From Salinicola salarius (GTDB lineage: Bacteria > Pseudomonadota > Gammaproteobacteria > Pseudomonadales > Halomonadaceae): a DNA stretch of 64,000 nucleotides. Both the position numbers and the translations under genes were made by a program. The stretch is from NCBI RefSeq assembly GCF_003206135.1, contig NZ_PZJT01000010.1, positions 62,001 to 126,000 of the forward strand, written 5' to 3'. The notes under the pieces were generated by a model that was not told the DNA's origin, did no database searches, and saw nothing but the letters and a program-made list of their open reading frames with translations. This document shows, in pieces, positions 44,258 through 51,908 of the stretch. Each line of letters opens with the position of its first letter. The first letter of the stretch is position 1.

Positions 44258-45356
44258 TCGGCAGCTGCTGAACCCGACGGCGCTGGCACTGCTCGAGAAC
44301 ATGGAAGCCACATGGCGCAAGAGAGCGCGCCTAGAGCAGACGCCGCCCCGAAGTAAGGCCGATACGCTCGGCAAACGCCTGCTCAGGGGAGATGTCTGCC
44401 GTTCGTTGCATGAAGGTCGGCAGGCGCTCATTGAACTTTACCGTTGCGGCTTTATTAGCCTGCCTCAAGGAGGTGGCGAGACTGCTTTATCTCCGCTGAA
44501 TGGGTTGAATCCTTTCGTTTCTCTTTCAGAGGATCATGCCGCTGATTTACAGGACGCCATGGAGGCTGCACATCCGGTCTTGCCGCTGACAGAGGAGCAG
44601 AGGCGGGCGTGGAATCGCGCCCTGGATGGCCCGCTTGGGGAGTGGTCACTAGAGGATCAACGCCGACTGGCTGACGGTTTCCGTTGTATGGTGAACGACG
44701 TGCCTGGAATTTATGCGCTGACCGCCTTCCAGGCCAGTGCGCGCTATCTCTTGGGTAGTAGCAAGCTGCTAGGCAGTTTGTTGCCGCTGGCGCGGACGTT
44801 CGGTATTGATCCCCAGAAGTTTGCGCGGCCAATAGTACGTGTTCTGCTAGCGGCACCGGAAGCGCCTGAATCGATCCTGTTGATCGAGAACCCGCAGAGC
44901 TTTGACCAGGCATGCCGTTGTGGTCTTGATCAACGTATGGCGCTGATTTGCAGCTTCGGCTACGGCCTGTCACTCGCAGAAGTGTTGGATCGGCCCGATG
45001 ATGTCCGATTGATTGGTGACAATCAGTCGACCTTGGGCTTGTCGGAGCTCCTGTCACTACCTAATCCAGCTTATTGGGGAGATCTGGATCCTGAAGGCTT
45101 TCGCATTTATCAGCGCCTGAAACGCGCTTTGCCAGGTCTGGTTCTCTCCGCTCTCTATCAGCCCATGATTGACGCCATGTCCGCAGATGTCAGTCATCCA
45201 TTGACTCGGGCTACCGGAAAGCGGGGTCAGTTGGCCGCTGAGACGGCGCGCGGACTCGACCAGGAATATCTCGATGACGCTGCGGTCCGCACATTGGCAG
45301 GAGATTCTATTCCGGATTCTCGGTGGCCCGGCCACTTGCGAGGAGATAGCGCCTGA
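44247..45356 (+). CDS. Toprim-domain nuclease subunit (JetD/MksG-like)
   Basis: A 369-residue protein with a C-terminal Toprim core. The conserved Glu is in LLIENPQSF (Glu214) and the metal-binding acidic motif is WGDLDPEGF (Asp279, Asp281), as in DUF2220/JetD proteins, which are related to topoisomerase VI A and cut plasmid DNA. ATG 44247 follows AAGGA and overlaps the SMC gene by 11 bases; a TTG at 44244 is less likely. Its DNA is visibly less GC-rich and uses more A/T-ending codons than the SMC gene. That suggests a different evolutionary history for this subunit. Confidence 0.82.
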   Translation: MNRNRQLLNPTALALLENMEATWRKRARLEQTPPRSKADTLGKRLLRGDVCRSLHEGRQALIELYRCGFISLPQGGGETALSPLNGLNPFVSLSEDHAADLQDAMEAAHPVLPLTEEQRRAWNRALDGPLGEWSLEDQRRLADGFRCMVNDVPGIYALTAFQASARYLLGSSKLLGSLLPLARTFGIDPQKFARPIVRVLLAAPEAPESILLIENPQSFDQACRCGLDQRMALICSFGYGLSLAEVLDRPDDVRLIGDNQSTLGLSELLSLPNPAYWGDLDPEGFRIYQRLKRALPGLVLSALYQPMIDAMSADVSHPLTRATGKRGQLAAETARGLDQEYLDDAAVRTLAGDSIPDSRWPGHLRGDSA

Positions 45357-45362
45357 AAGCAA

Positions 45363-45396
45363 AACATCCAGAGCCCGTTCACGAACTCTGGATGTT
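45363..45396. terminator. Hairpin terminator after the SMC operon and cfa
   Basis: AACATCCAGAG (45363-45373) and CTCTGGATGTT (45386-45396) form a perfect 11-bp stem with a 12-base loop, 7 bases after the jetD-like stop. A TTTTG tract follows on the reverse strand, so it should also end the convergent cfa transcript. Confidence 0.75.
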
Positions 45397-45431
45397 GTTA
45401 GTGTGGAGAAGTCGTGGGGGTGGAGAAAAAC

Positions 45432-46583
45432 TCAGCGCGGCGAGTCGTAACGTCCACCCCGGTCGTTGGAGTAAACCACCTGCCACAGCTGGATGTCTCT
45501 TGCCCGGAAGGCGCCAGCGCAGGAGCCGAGGTAGTAGAGGAACATCCGCTTGACGCGTTCGCTGTAGTTGCCGGCGATCTCGTGCCAGTGGGCGAGCAGA
45601 TTCTCCTGCCAGGCCATCAGCGTGGTGTCGTAGTCGGCGCCGAAATTCTGCCAGTCTTCCATGACCAGCTTGCTTTCGCTGGCATCGGCGATCTGCTGAA
45701 CCGAGGGCAGGATGCCGTTGGGGAAGATGTACTTGTTGATCCAGGGGTCGATGCTGACTTCATTGGTATTGGAACCGATGGTATGCAGCACGAACAGGCC
45801 GCCCGGCTTCAGCAGGCGCTTGACGGTGTCGAAGTAGGTGGCGTAGTTGCGCTGACCCACGTGCTCGAACATACCGATCGAGACGATACGGTCGAATTCG
45901 CCGCTGAGCTCGCGATAGTCTTCGAGAATGATCTCGACCGGCAGGCCGGCACAACGCTCGCGGCCCAGCTTCGCCTGTTCTTCGGAGATGGTGATGCCGG
46001 TGACTTCGACGCCGTAATGGCGGGCCGCGTGTTCGGCGAAGCTTGCCCAGCCACAGCCGATATCGAGCACTTTCATGCCGGGTTCGAGACCAAGCTTGCG
46101 GCAGGCCAGATCGAGCTTGGCGACCTGCGCTTCGTGCAGCGTCCGGGCTTCCTTCCAGTAGCCGCAGGAGTAGCACATGGTCTCGTCGAGCATGCGGGTG
46201 AAAAGATCGTTACCGAAATCGTAATGCTCCTTGCCGACGATGTAGGCCCGCGCCTTGCTCTGCAGGTTCACGAAGCTCGACTGCAGCTTGTAGACGACGC
46301 GCTCCTTGGTGGTATGGGCGACGCCGCCAAGCCCATGACGGAGCAGTCGGTGAATCATTTCGTCGATACGGTCGCACTCCCACCAGCCGTCCATGTAGGC
46401 TTCGCCGAAGCCGATGGAACCCTGGCGGACGACCCGGGAGAACAGGTCGGGGTGGTGGACGCGAATGTCCCATGGCTGGTCGCCGTTGAGGGTGACACCG
46501 GATCCTTCCAGCATTTTCTCGATGGTGTGACGAGCGCGAGTGTCGGGCAGTGCGACTGGGGCGATTGGTGTATTACTGGTCAT
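45432..46583 (-). CDS. cfa: Cyclopropane-fatty-acyl-phospholipid synthase
   Basis: A 383-residue SAM-dependent enzyme, the same length as E. coli Cfa. It adds a methylene bridge to unsaturated phospholipid acyl chains, a common salt, acid and stationary-phase response. An N-terminal lipid-binding domain (about 1-110, FGEAYMDGWWE) precedes the SAM domain with VLDIGCGWASFAEHAA, the YDFGNDLF and MCYSCGYW segments, and a C-terminal YYLGSCAGAFRAR. ATG 46583 follows AGGA; a longer in-frame start would add 41 unconserved residues. Confidence 0.95.
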   Translation of the reverse strand: MTSNTPIAPVALPDTRARHTIEKMLEGSGVTLNGDQPWDIRVHHPDLFSRVVRQGSIGFGEAYMDGWWECDRIDEMIHRLLRHGLGGVAHTTKERVVYKLQSSFVNLQSKARAYIVGKEHYDFGNDLFTRMLDETMCYSCGYWKEARTLHEAQVAKLDLACRKLGLEPGMKVLDIGCGWASFAEHAARHYGVEVTGITISEEQAKLGRERCAGLPVEIILEDYRELSGEFDRIVSIGMFEHVGQRNYATYFDTVKRLLKPGGLFVLHTIGSNTNEVSIDPWINKYIFPNGILPSVQQIADASESKLVMEDWQNFGADYDTTLMAWQENLLAHWHEIAGNYSERVKRMFLYYLGSCAGAFRARDIQLWQVVYSNDRGGRYDSPR

Positions 46584-46841
46584 GGTTTTTCCTAGCAAGG
46601 GGCGCGTAACGTACCTTGGCCATCCGGCGCTATCACTCCGGTTGAACGGCGAAAAACGACCCGTTGACTTGCGGGTTCGACCGCGCTGACGCATTTGTTC
46701 GGTCATTTTCCACTCGATTGAAAACAGTCCGAAGAGTCAAGCCATGGCCTGGAAACGTGACGCTCCACTGTCCCTGTTCCCTATTGTTAGACGACTTCAT
46801 CAGCGTTGATACATTGCGTGCTAACGGCTTTACCGTCAATA

Positions 46842-46873
46842 AGCCTAGCGCTATTGGCGCAATAGTCTAGGCT
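46842..46873. repeat. Nested 32-base hairpin in the cfa upstream region
   Basis: AGCCTAG (46842-46848) pairs with CTAGGCT (46867-46873), and inside it CTATTG (46851-46856) pairs with CAATAG (46860-46865) around GCG. Only a 2-versus-1 base internal loop interrupts the stem. It may be an operator, a terminator-like structure, or part of a long cfa leader. Confidence 0.55.
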
Positions 46874-46963
46874 CGGTCATGCCTTTCCAGACGATTGGCG
46901 TTCGATGGCCTCTTTTGGCTCGTCTAACGACTCACAGTGAACCTTAGGCCAAAATATGCATAG

Positions 46964-46977
46964 TTGATGTCGATCAA
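46964..46977. promoter_or_regulatory. Perfect FNR/Anr box
   Basis: TTGATGTCGATCAA matches the FNR/Anr consensus TTGAT-N4-ATCAA exactly. It lies 27 bases upstream of the ATG of the thiamine-binding-type gene, just downstream of an AT-rich stretch that could be the -10 region. That position would favour repression of this gene, unless the start of transcription is elsewhere. Confidence 0.65.
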
Positions 46978-47004
46978 GTTGAAAAATCGACACAGGAGGG
47001 AAAA

Positions 47005-47307
47005 ATGCACGTCATCGTTGATCTATGTGTCGTTCCTTTGGGGGTCGGCGTCTCGGTGTCGCCCTATGTGGCAGAGTGCCAGCGCGTGATCGAGGCTTCC
47101 GGGCTTCATTATCGAATGCATGCTTACGGCACCAATATCGAAGGCCCTTGGGACGAGGTGATGGCCGTCGTCAAGGCCTGCCACGAGGAGGTGCATGCCA
47201 TGGGCGCGCCGAGAATTACCACGACGCTGAAGATGGGAACCCGCACGGATCGGGAGCAGCGCATGGATGACAAGGTCGAGAGCGTGGAAAACCTGCGCCG
47301 AGCGTAG
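47005..47307 (+). CDS. MTH1187/YkoF-like thiamine-binding domain protein
   Basis: A 100-residue protein of the DUF77/MTH1187 (YqgV) family, small ferredoxin-like proteins that bind thiamine or related pyrimidines. Recognisable parts are the start VIVDLCVVPLGVGVSVSPYV, HAYGTNIEGPWDEVM and a late RITTTLKMGTRTD. CAGGAGGG lies upstream of the ATG. No thiamine transporter is adjacent. A perfect FNR/Anr site lies directly upstream, so oxygen-dependent control is likely. Confidence 0.85.
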   Translation: MHVIVDLCVVPLGVGVSVSPYVAECQRVIEASGLHYRMHAYGTNIEGPWDEVMAVVKACHEEVHAMGAPRITTTLKMGTRTDREQRMDDKVESVENLRRA

Positions 47308-47314
47308 CGTAGAA

Positions 47315-47344
47315 AGCCCCGGCGGTCGTTTGACCGGCGGGGCT
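47315..47344. terminator. GC-rich hairpin after the thiamine-binding-type gene
   Basis: AGCCCCGGCGGTC (47315-47327) pairs with GACCGGCGGGGCT (47332-47344) with one mismatch and a 4-base loop. It starts 8 bases past the stop. No U-tract is visible on the forward strand; an intrinsic terminator is likely but imperfect. Confidence 0.6.
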
Positions 47345-47379
47345 CGATGATCTTGTCTGGTTGGGAACTGGGTCAGAAT

Positions 47380-47760
47380 TCAGCGACAGCGGATCGTCCA
47401 GGTGGCCTTGTAACCATCTCCTTCTTGCGTGGCGGCCTGAAGTTCGGTGTCTTCGTCGACGGTCGCGCCTTCGAGCTGGTCGTTGGCATTGGCCGCCTTG
47501 CTGGCGCCGTCTTTCGGTCCCATCATGTCCTGTTCGACGATCACGAACTCGTCACGATCCTGAGACTCGCATTGTTCCAGGGCGCGCTCCTTGGCGTTGG
47601 CCAGTGCCTCGTCCTGATCATCGCCCAAACCGGTCACGACATAATCGGTAGTGTCCTTCTCGATCGAACTGCTGTCGCTGGCGCAGCCGGCAAGGGCGCC
47701 TAGTGTAAGCAGTCCGGCCAGGGCCATCCATACCGGGGTTCTGGTGGCTGTCTGCATCAT
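47380..47760 (-). CDS. Small lipoprotein, unknown function
   Basis: A 126-residue protein with a lipoprotein signal. Hydrophobic MALAGLLTLGALAGC near residues 12-26 has a LAGC lipobox, and Ala-Ser at +2/+3 suggests the outer membrane. The mature part contains DDQDEALANAKERALEQC and a late TWTIRC, giving two cysteines after the lipobox one. ATG 47760 follows AAGGAG by 8 bases. The DEALANAKERALEQC pattern resembles small periplasmic proteins with a LPP20/DUF4156-like fold, but I do not recognise the family with confidence. Confidence 0.7.
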   Translation of the reverse strand: MMQTATRTPVWMALAGLLTLGALAGCASDSSSIEKDTTDYVVTGLGDDQDEALANAKERALEQCESQDRDEFVIVEQDMMGPKDGASKAANANDQLEGATVDEDTELQAATQEGDGYKATWTIRCR

Positions 47761-47905
47761 GTCACTCACTCCTTGTGTCGTGGTTTCCCGCATTCATGGT
47801 GGCATCGTCCATTTGACTTGCCATTCATTCTAGACCGTGCCTGCTGATCTTCAAGTCATTGGTTATCAAGAGGAATCCTGTCGCCATTGTGCGACGAGGG
47901 CGTTT

Positions 47906-48817
47906 TCAGCCAACGGCAGCCGACGACGCTTCCGGGGCTCTCAGCCAATTGTCGCCAGCGGAAACGAGGTGGGCCGTGAGCGCATCGAGCAGTTCACCGC
48001 CATGGCGCCAGAAGTGCCAGTACAGCGGCACGTCCAGCGGTCGCTGCGGATCGAGGTCGACCAGGTCGCCTCGGGCCAATCCATCGGCCCCCTGGCTCTC
48101 GGGGATCAAGGCATAGCCGATACCGGCAAGCACCATGTGCAGCACGCCTTCCGACGACGGACACAGGTGATGCGGGAACGGATCCTTGAAACCATGGAAA
48201 TCGAGATAGCGTTGGTGCAGACGATCGTCCGGGCCATAGAGAATGGCGGGCGCCAGTTCCAGCGCCTGATGGGTCACGCCCTCGGCGAAATGACGATCAG
48301 CAAACCTAGGGCTGGCCATGACCCGATAACGCATGGACCCGAGCGCGCGGGCACGAGCGCCCTGTACCGGACGTGCGGTGGCGCAGATGCAGCCGGCCAC
48401 CTCGCCGTCGCGCATGCGGCGCAGCGCCACTTCCTGATCGTCCACGACCAGGTCGAGCAGGACGCCGCGTCGATGGCAGAAGTCGCCCAGGGTCGGCGCC
48501 CACCAGGTCGCCAGGCTGTCGGCGTTGATCGCCAGCCTGAGACGATGCTTGCCCTCGCCGAGCGCCGGAATCCTGTCGAGAAGATCATGCTCCAGCAGGC
48601 GTACCTGCTGAGCGTGATTCAGCAGCCGCTGGCCCAACGGCGTAGGCAACAGCCGGGGCGTGCGAACCACTACCGGTTGGCCCAGCCTCGCCTCCAGCAA
48701 CTTGATGCGCTGGGAGACTGCCGACTGGGTCAGATTGAGTTGCTGCGCGCCGCGGTCGAATCCGCCCTGATCGACGATGGCAGCCAAGGCCTCCAGAAGT
48801 TTGTAGTCCAGCATCAA
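47906..48817 (-). CDS. argP: LysR-family regulator of the arginine/lysine exporter
   Basis: A 303-residue LysR-type regulator of the ArgP/IciA/LysG group. The N-terminal HTH contains LDYKLLEALAAIVDQGGF and LTQSAVSQRIKLLEARLG, and an effector domain (about 90-290) follows. It is divergent from a LysE/ArgO exporter gene 89 bases away, the standard ArgP-ArgO arrangement in which lysine and arginine set exporter expression. Two start codons (ATG ATG) lie at 48817 and 48814. Confidence 0.9.
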   Translation of the reverse strand: MMLDYKLLEALAAIVDQGGFDRGAQQLNLTQSAVSQRIKLLEARLGQPVVVRTPRLLPTPLGQRLLNHAQQVRLLEHDLLDRIPALGEGKHRLRLAINADSLATWWAPTLGDFCHRRGVLLDLVVDDQEVALRRMRDGEVAGCICATARPVQGARARALGSMRYRVMASPRFADRHFAEGVTHQALELAPAILYGPDDRLHQRYLDFHGFKDPFPHHLCPSSEGVLHMVLAGIGYALIPESQGADGLARGDLVDLDPQRPLDVPLYWHFWRHGGELLDALTAHLVSAGDNWLRAPEASSAAVG

Positions 48818-48906
48818 ATTTTCTAATGCCTCATTAGCATGTTCATTTTTATTAATAGTCGATTTCGCGGCATGATGCGAACCCCTGCCTTTTCGAGATC
48901 ACGATA

Positions 48907-49530
48907 GTGGGAAACTCCCTTCTTCACGGCCTGTTGATCGGCGCCAGCTTGATCGTGGCCATCGGCGCGCAGAATGCGTTCGTCCTGCGCCAGGGCCTGC
49001 GCCGCGAGCACGGCTGGCTGGTGGCGGGGATCTGTGCGGTCTGCGATCTGCTGCTGGTCGCATCCGGGGTGGCGGGGCTCGGGCCGCTGATCACTTCGAG
49101 CGCCGTGGTCTTGCTGCTGGCGCGATGGGGCGGCGTGGCCTGGCTCGTATGGCAGGCGCTGGTGGCGTTCAAGCGCGTCGCCCGCCCTGAGTCCATCGCG
49201 TTGGCCATGAACCATGTGCCCGAGACCGGCGTGAGCCTGGCAAGCGCAAAGCCAGTGGTGATCGCGACGCTGGGCGTGACGCTGCTCAACCCGCATGTCT
49301 ATCTGGATACGGTCGTGATGCTGGGCATCATTGGCGGCCAGCAGTCCAGTCCGGCGGGATTCGTGGCCGGGGCATCGCTGGCTTCGCTGATCTGGTTCTT
49401 CGGGCTGGTGGGGTTGGCTCACTGGCTGTCGCCGCGGCTGCAGAATCCGCGCTGGTGGCAGGGCATCGATATCACGGTCGGGGCGATCATGCTGCTGATC
49501 GCCTGGCAACTCGCCACGCGAGCGCTGTGA
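48907..49530 (+). CDS. argO: LysE/ArgO-family basic amino acid exporter
   Basis: A 207-residue inner-membrane exporter with about six hydrophobic helices. The family start is LLIGASLIVAIGAQNAFVLRQGL, followed by ICAVCDLLLVASGVAGLG and a conserved LNPHVYLDTV segment. It exports arginine and/or lysine or toxic analogues. The GTG start lies in the intergenic region shared with argP, whose AT-rich part (48818-48860) probably holds the ArgP site. Confidence 0.9.
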   Translation: MGNSLLHGLLIGASLIVAIGAQNAFVLRQGLRREHGWLVAGICAVCDLLLVASGVAGLGPLITSSAVVLLLARWGGVAWLVWQALVAFKRVARPESIALAMNHVPETGVSLASAKPVVIATLGVTLLNPHVYLDTVVMLGIIGGQQSSPAGFVAGASLASLIWFFGLVGLAHWLSPRLQNPRWWQGIDITVGAIMLLIAWQLATRAL

Positions 49531-49577
49531 ACGCGGTCTCGAGTGTCCGGTTTCATCATTAGCCGATCTGACTTTCA

Positions 49578-50945
49578 TTAGCCGATCTGAATTTCGCCCT
49601 TGGCGTAGCGCACGCCCTTCGCCTGGCGGGTGGCGAGGAAATAGCCTACCGAGAGCGGCCCGACACGACCCAGCAGCATCGTCAGGCCCAGCAGGAATTG
49701 CCCGGGCAGCGAGAGGTCGCTGGTGATGCCGCGGGACAGCCCCACGGTGCCGAACGCGGAAACCGTCTCGAAGGCCAGATCGAGGAACGAATGGTCGCCA
49801 TCGGTGATGGTGAGGCCGAACAGCGTCAGGACGACCAGCAGCACCCCGGCCAGCGCGACGGTGATCGCCTTGATCACGGTTTCCTGAGTCATCGAGCGGC
49901 CGAAGGCCGTTGGGTGTTCGGTATTGCGGTAGAACGCCCGGGCGGTCAGCAGCAGCACGACGAATGTGGTGATCTTGATGCCGCTGGCGGTGGAACTCGA
50001 ACCGCCCCCGATGAACATCAGCAGCATGACGAGGAGGGTGGAAGCATCGGTGAGCGAGCCGATCTCCAGGGTATTGAAGCCGGCCGTGCGCGGCGTGACG
50101 GCCTGGAACCAGGCCGCCTGTACCTTGGTGAAGAGATCGCCCAGCCCGCCGAGGGTGGCGGGATTGGACCACTCCAGCCCGAGCAGCATCGCGGTGGCGA
50201 TCACGTTGAGCCAGAACGTGGCCAGCAGCACGACCTTGGTCTGCATGGCCAGGCGCGACCAGCGGCGATGACGATAAAGATCGCTCACCACCACGAAGCC
50301 GAGCCCGCCGACGATGAACATCAGCGTCACCGCACCGTTGACCAGTGGGCTGCCCACTTCCTGAATCAGGCTATCGGTAAAGGTCGAGAAGCCTGCGTTG
50401 TTGAATGCGGAAACGGCGTGGAAGAGGCTGTGCCACAGGCCTGCCTTCAGTCCGTACTCGGGGACCCAGTGCCACGCCAGCAACAGCGTGCCGACGCTCT
50501 CGGTGAGGAACGCGAAGGCGACGACCAGCTTGATCAGATCGCGGATATCGCTGAAGGCGATCTCGCCCAGCGCCTCGCGGACGAGATTCTGCTGGCTCAA
50601 CGGCAGACGCGTTCCCAGCAGCAGGACCGTGAGGGCAGCGAAGGTCATGAATCCCAGGCCGCCGATCTGGATCATCACCAGCATCACCAGCTGGCCGACG
50701 AACGTCAGGTCCTGGCCGGTGTCGATCACGCTGAGGCCGGTGACGGTGATCGCGGAGGTCGCGGTGAACAGCGCTTCGTGCCAGGCCAGGGGGCGCGTTG
50801 CACTACCGGGCAGCCAGAGCAGCAGCGCGCCGAGAGCGCAGAGCAGGGCAAAGCCGATCAGCAGGATTTCCGGCGGCGACAGCCGGATGACCCCGCCGTG
50901 AGGCGAGCGGCGAAAAGGCTTCTTCAGGCGTTGCCAGCGTCTCAC
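49578..50945 (-). CDS. ktrB: Potassium transporter membrane subunit KtrB/TrkH family
   Basis: A 455-residue transporter of the SKT (TrkH/KtrB) superfamily. Four pore-loop filter sequences are visible: ITVTGLS, FNNAGFS, TPRTAGFN and FGTVGLS. Each has the central Gly that lines the potassium pore. The length matches KtrB rather than the longer TrkH. It follows the KtrA gene by 46 bases on the same strand. The start is GTG 50945, with GGAG upstream. Na-dependent potassium uptake is a first response to salt shock. Confidence 0.92.
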   Translation of the reverse strand: MRRWQRLKKPFRRSPHGGVIRLSPPEILLIGFALLCALGALLLWLPGSATRPLAWHEALFTATSAITVTGLSVIDTGQDLTFVGQLVMLVMIQIGGLGFMTFAALTVLLLGTRLPLSQQNLVREALGEIAFSDIRDLIKLVVAFAFLTESVGTLLLAWHWVPEYGLKAGLWHSLFHAVSAFNNAGFSTFTDSLIQEVGSPLVNGAVTLMFIVGGLGFVVVSDLYRHRRWSRLAMQTKVVLLATFWLNVIATAMLLGLEWSNPATLGGLGDLFTKVQAAWFQAVTPRTAGFNTLEIGSLTDASTLLVMLLMFIGGGSSSTASGIKITTFVVLLLTARAFYRNTEHPTAFGRSMTQETVIKAITVALAGVLLVVLTLFGLTITDGDHSFLDLAFETVSAFGTVGLSRGITSDLSLPGQFLLGLTMLLGRVGPLSVGYFLATRQAKGVRYAKGEIQIG

Positions 50946-50991
50946 GAGGGCAGCTCCGAACCGGGATCGGAGAGGGTGGGCATCGGGGAAC

Positions 50992-51648
50992 TCATATTTG
51001 CTTGCCGATCTCGCGCAGGGCCTGCAGATCGCCCATCAGGATCAGGCTGTCGCCGGTCTGCAGTGGGGTCTCGTCGGAAGGATTGTGGAGCACCTCCTGG
51101 CCACGTTTGATGGCGACCAGAGACAGCGCATCACGATCGAGCGCGAGACTGGCAACATTGGTGGCGTTTTCGAGCAGGCGTTCGGTGGTCTCGATCTCGA
51201 CGATGAACTGACGCTCGCCCAGTCGAATGAAATCGACCATGGCATGGTAGTTGAGACTCTCCGCCACCCGCACACCGACATCGTATTCCGGATAGACCAC
51301 GCGATCGGCACCGAGACGCTTGAGCAGCTTGTAGTGGGAATCCGAGTCCGCCTTGGCCCAGATCTCCTTCGCGCCCAGTTCCTTGATGTGAAGCGTGCAG
51401 ATCACGCTGGTCTCGACATCGTCGTCGACAGCGATGACGACGACATCATAGGCGTCCAGCGAGAGCTCTCCCAGCGCCTTTTCGTCGGTGAGGTCGGCTA
51501 TCACGGCATGATCGAGGATGTCCGAGAGGGCGTCGACCCGGGTGTCGTCCGAGTCGACGCCCAGCACCTGGTTCTGGTGGCGTTTCAATTCACGCGCGAC
51601 GGTACTGCCGAAATAGCCCAACCCCAGAATGGCGAAGTGCCGGGACAT
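50992..51648 (-). CDS. ktrA: Potassium uptake regulatory subunit KtrA
   Basis: A 218-residue RCK protein. The N-terminal Rossmann RCK domain starts FAILGLGYFGSTVARELKRH with GxGxFG for NAD(H)/ATP binding. A C-terminal RCK_C/TrkA_C domain (about 135-218) ends SLILMGDLQALREI. It forms an octameric gating ring on KtrB. ATG 51648 follows AAGGAG; an in-frame start further upstream would add 51 unconserved residues. Confidence 0.93.
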   Translation of the reverse strand: MSRHFAILGLGYFGSTVARELKRHQNQVLGVDSDDTRVDALSDILDHAVIADLTDEKALGELSLDAYDVVVIAVDDDVETSVICTLHIKELGAKEIWAKADSDSHYKLLKRLGADRVVYPEYDVGVRVAESLNYHAMVDFIRLGERQFIVEIETTERLLENATNVASLALDRDALSLVAIKRGQEVLHNPSDETPLQTGDSLILMGDLQALREIGKQI

Positions 51649-51908
51649 CGGAATCTCCTTGCGAAGCTCTGCCTGGAATGAAACATCCGCCGAACGGATT
51701 GGATCATCGTCGTGTGCCAAGCTTTGCACAAGCCCCGGCATCCCACCAACCATGAGGCGGTCGCGCATGTGTCTCGTCGACGCTACAATCCCCCGCCGCA
51801 TCGCCCGTCATCGGGATACTTCTGCCCGCCATGGGCGATTCTTTGCGCCGGATCCGGGCTTGATAGGGCCTGACTCGATCAGGCCTTCCACTGGAACGAC
51901 GAGGAAGC

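Larger units (their letters stand above)
46584..47004. other. 421-base intergenic region with promoters but no gene
   Basis: This gap separates the start of cfa (reverse) from the start of the thiamine-binding-type gene (forward). It should hold both promoters and is less GC-rich than the coding DNA. Short open frames on both strands here have no credible ribosome site or conserved look. The notable structures inside, a nested hairpin and an FNR/Anr box, are listed separately. Confidence 0.6.

Noticed and set aside
36825..45356. Reading the SMC operon as chromosomal MukBEF
   Set aside because: The order here is kleisin-like, KITE-like, SMC and then a Toprim protein. MukBEF has no Toprim nuclease partner and has its own conserved neighbours, which are absent here.
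46664..46870. Small forward open frame in the cfa upstream gap
   Set aside because: No ribosome site, no recognisable composition, and it runs through the nested hairpin; judged non-coding.
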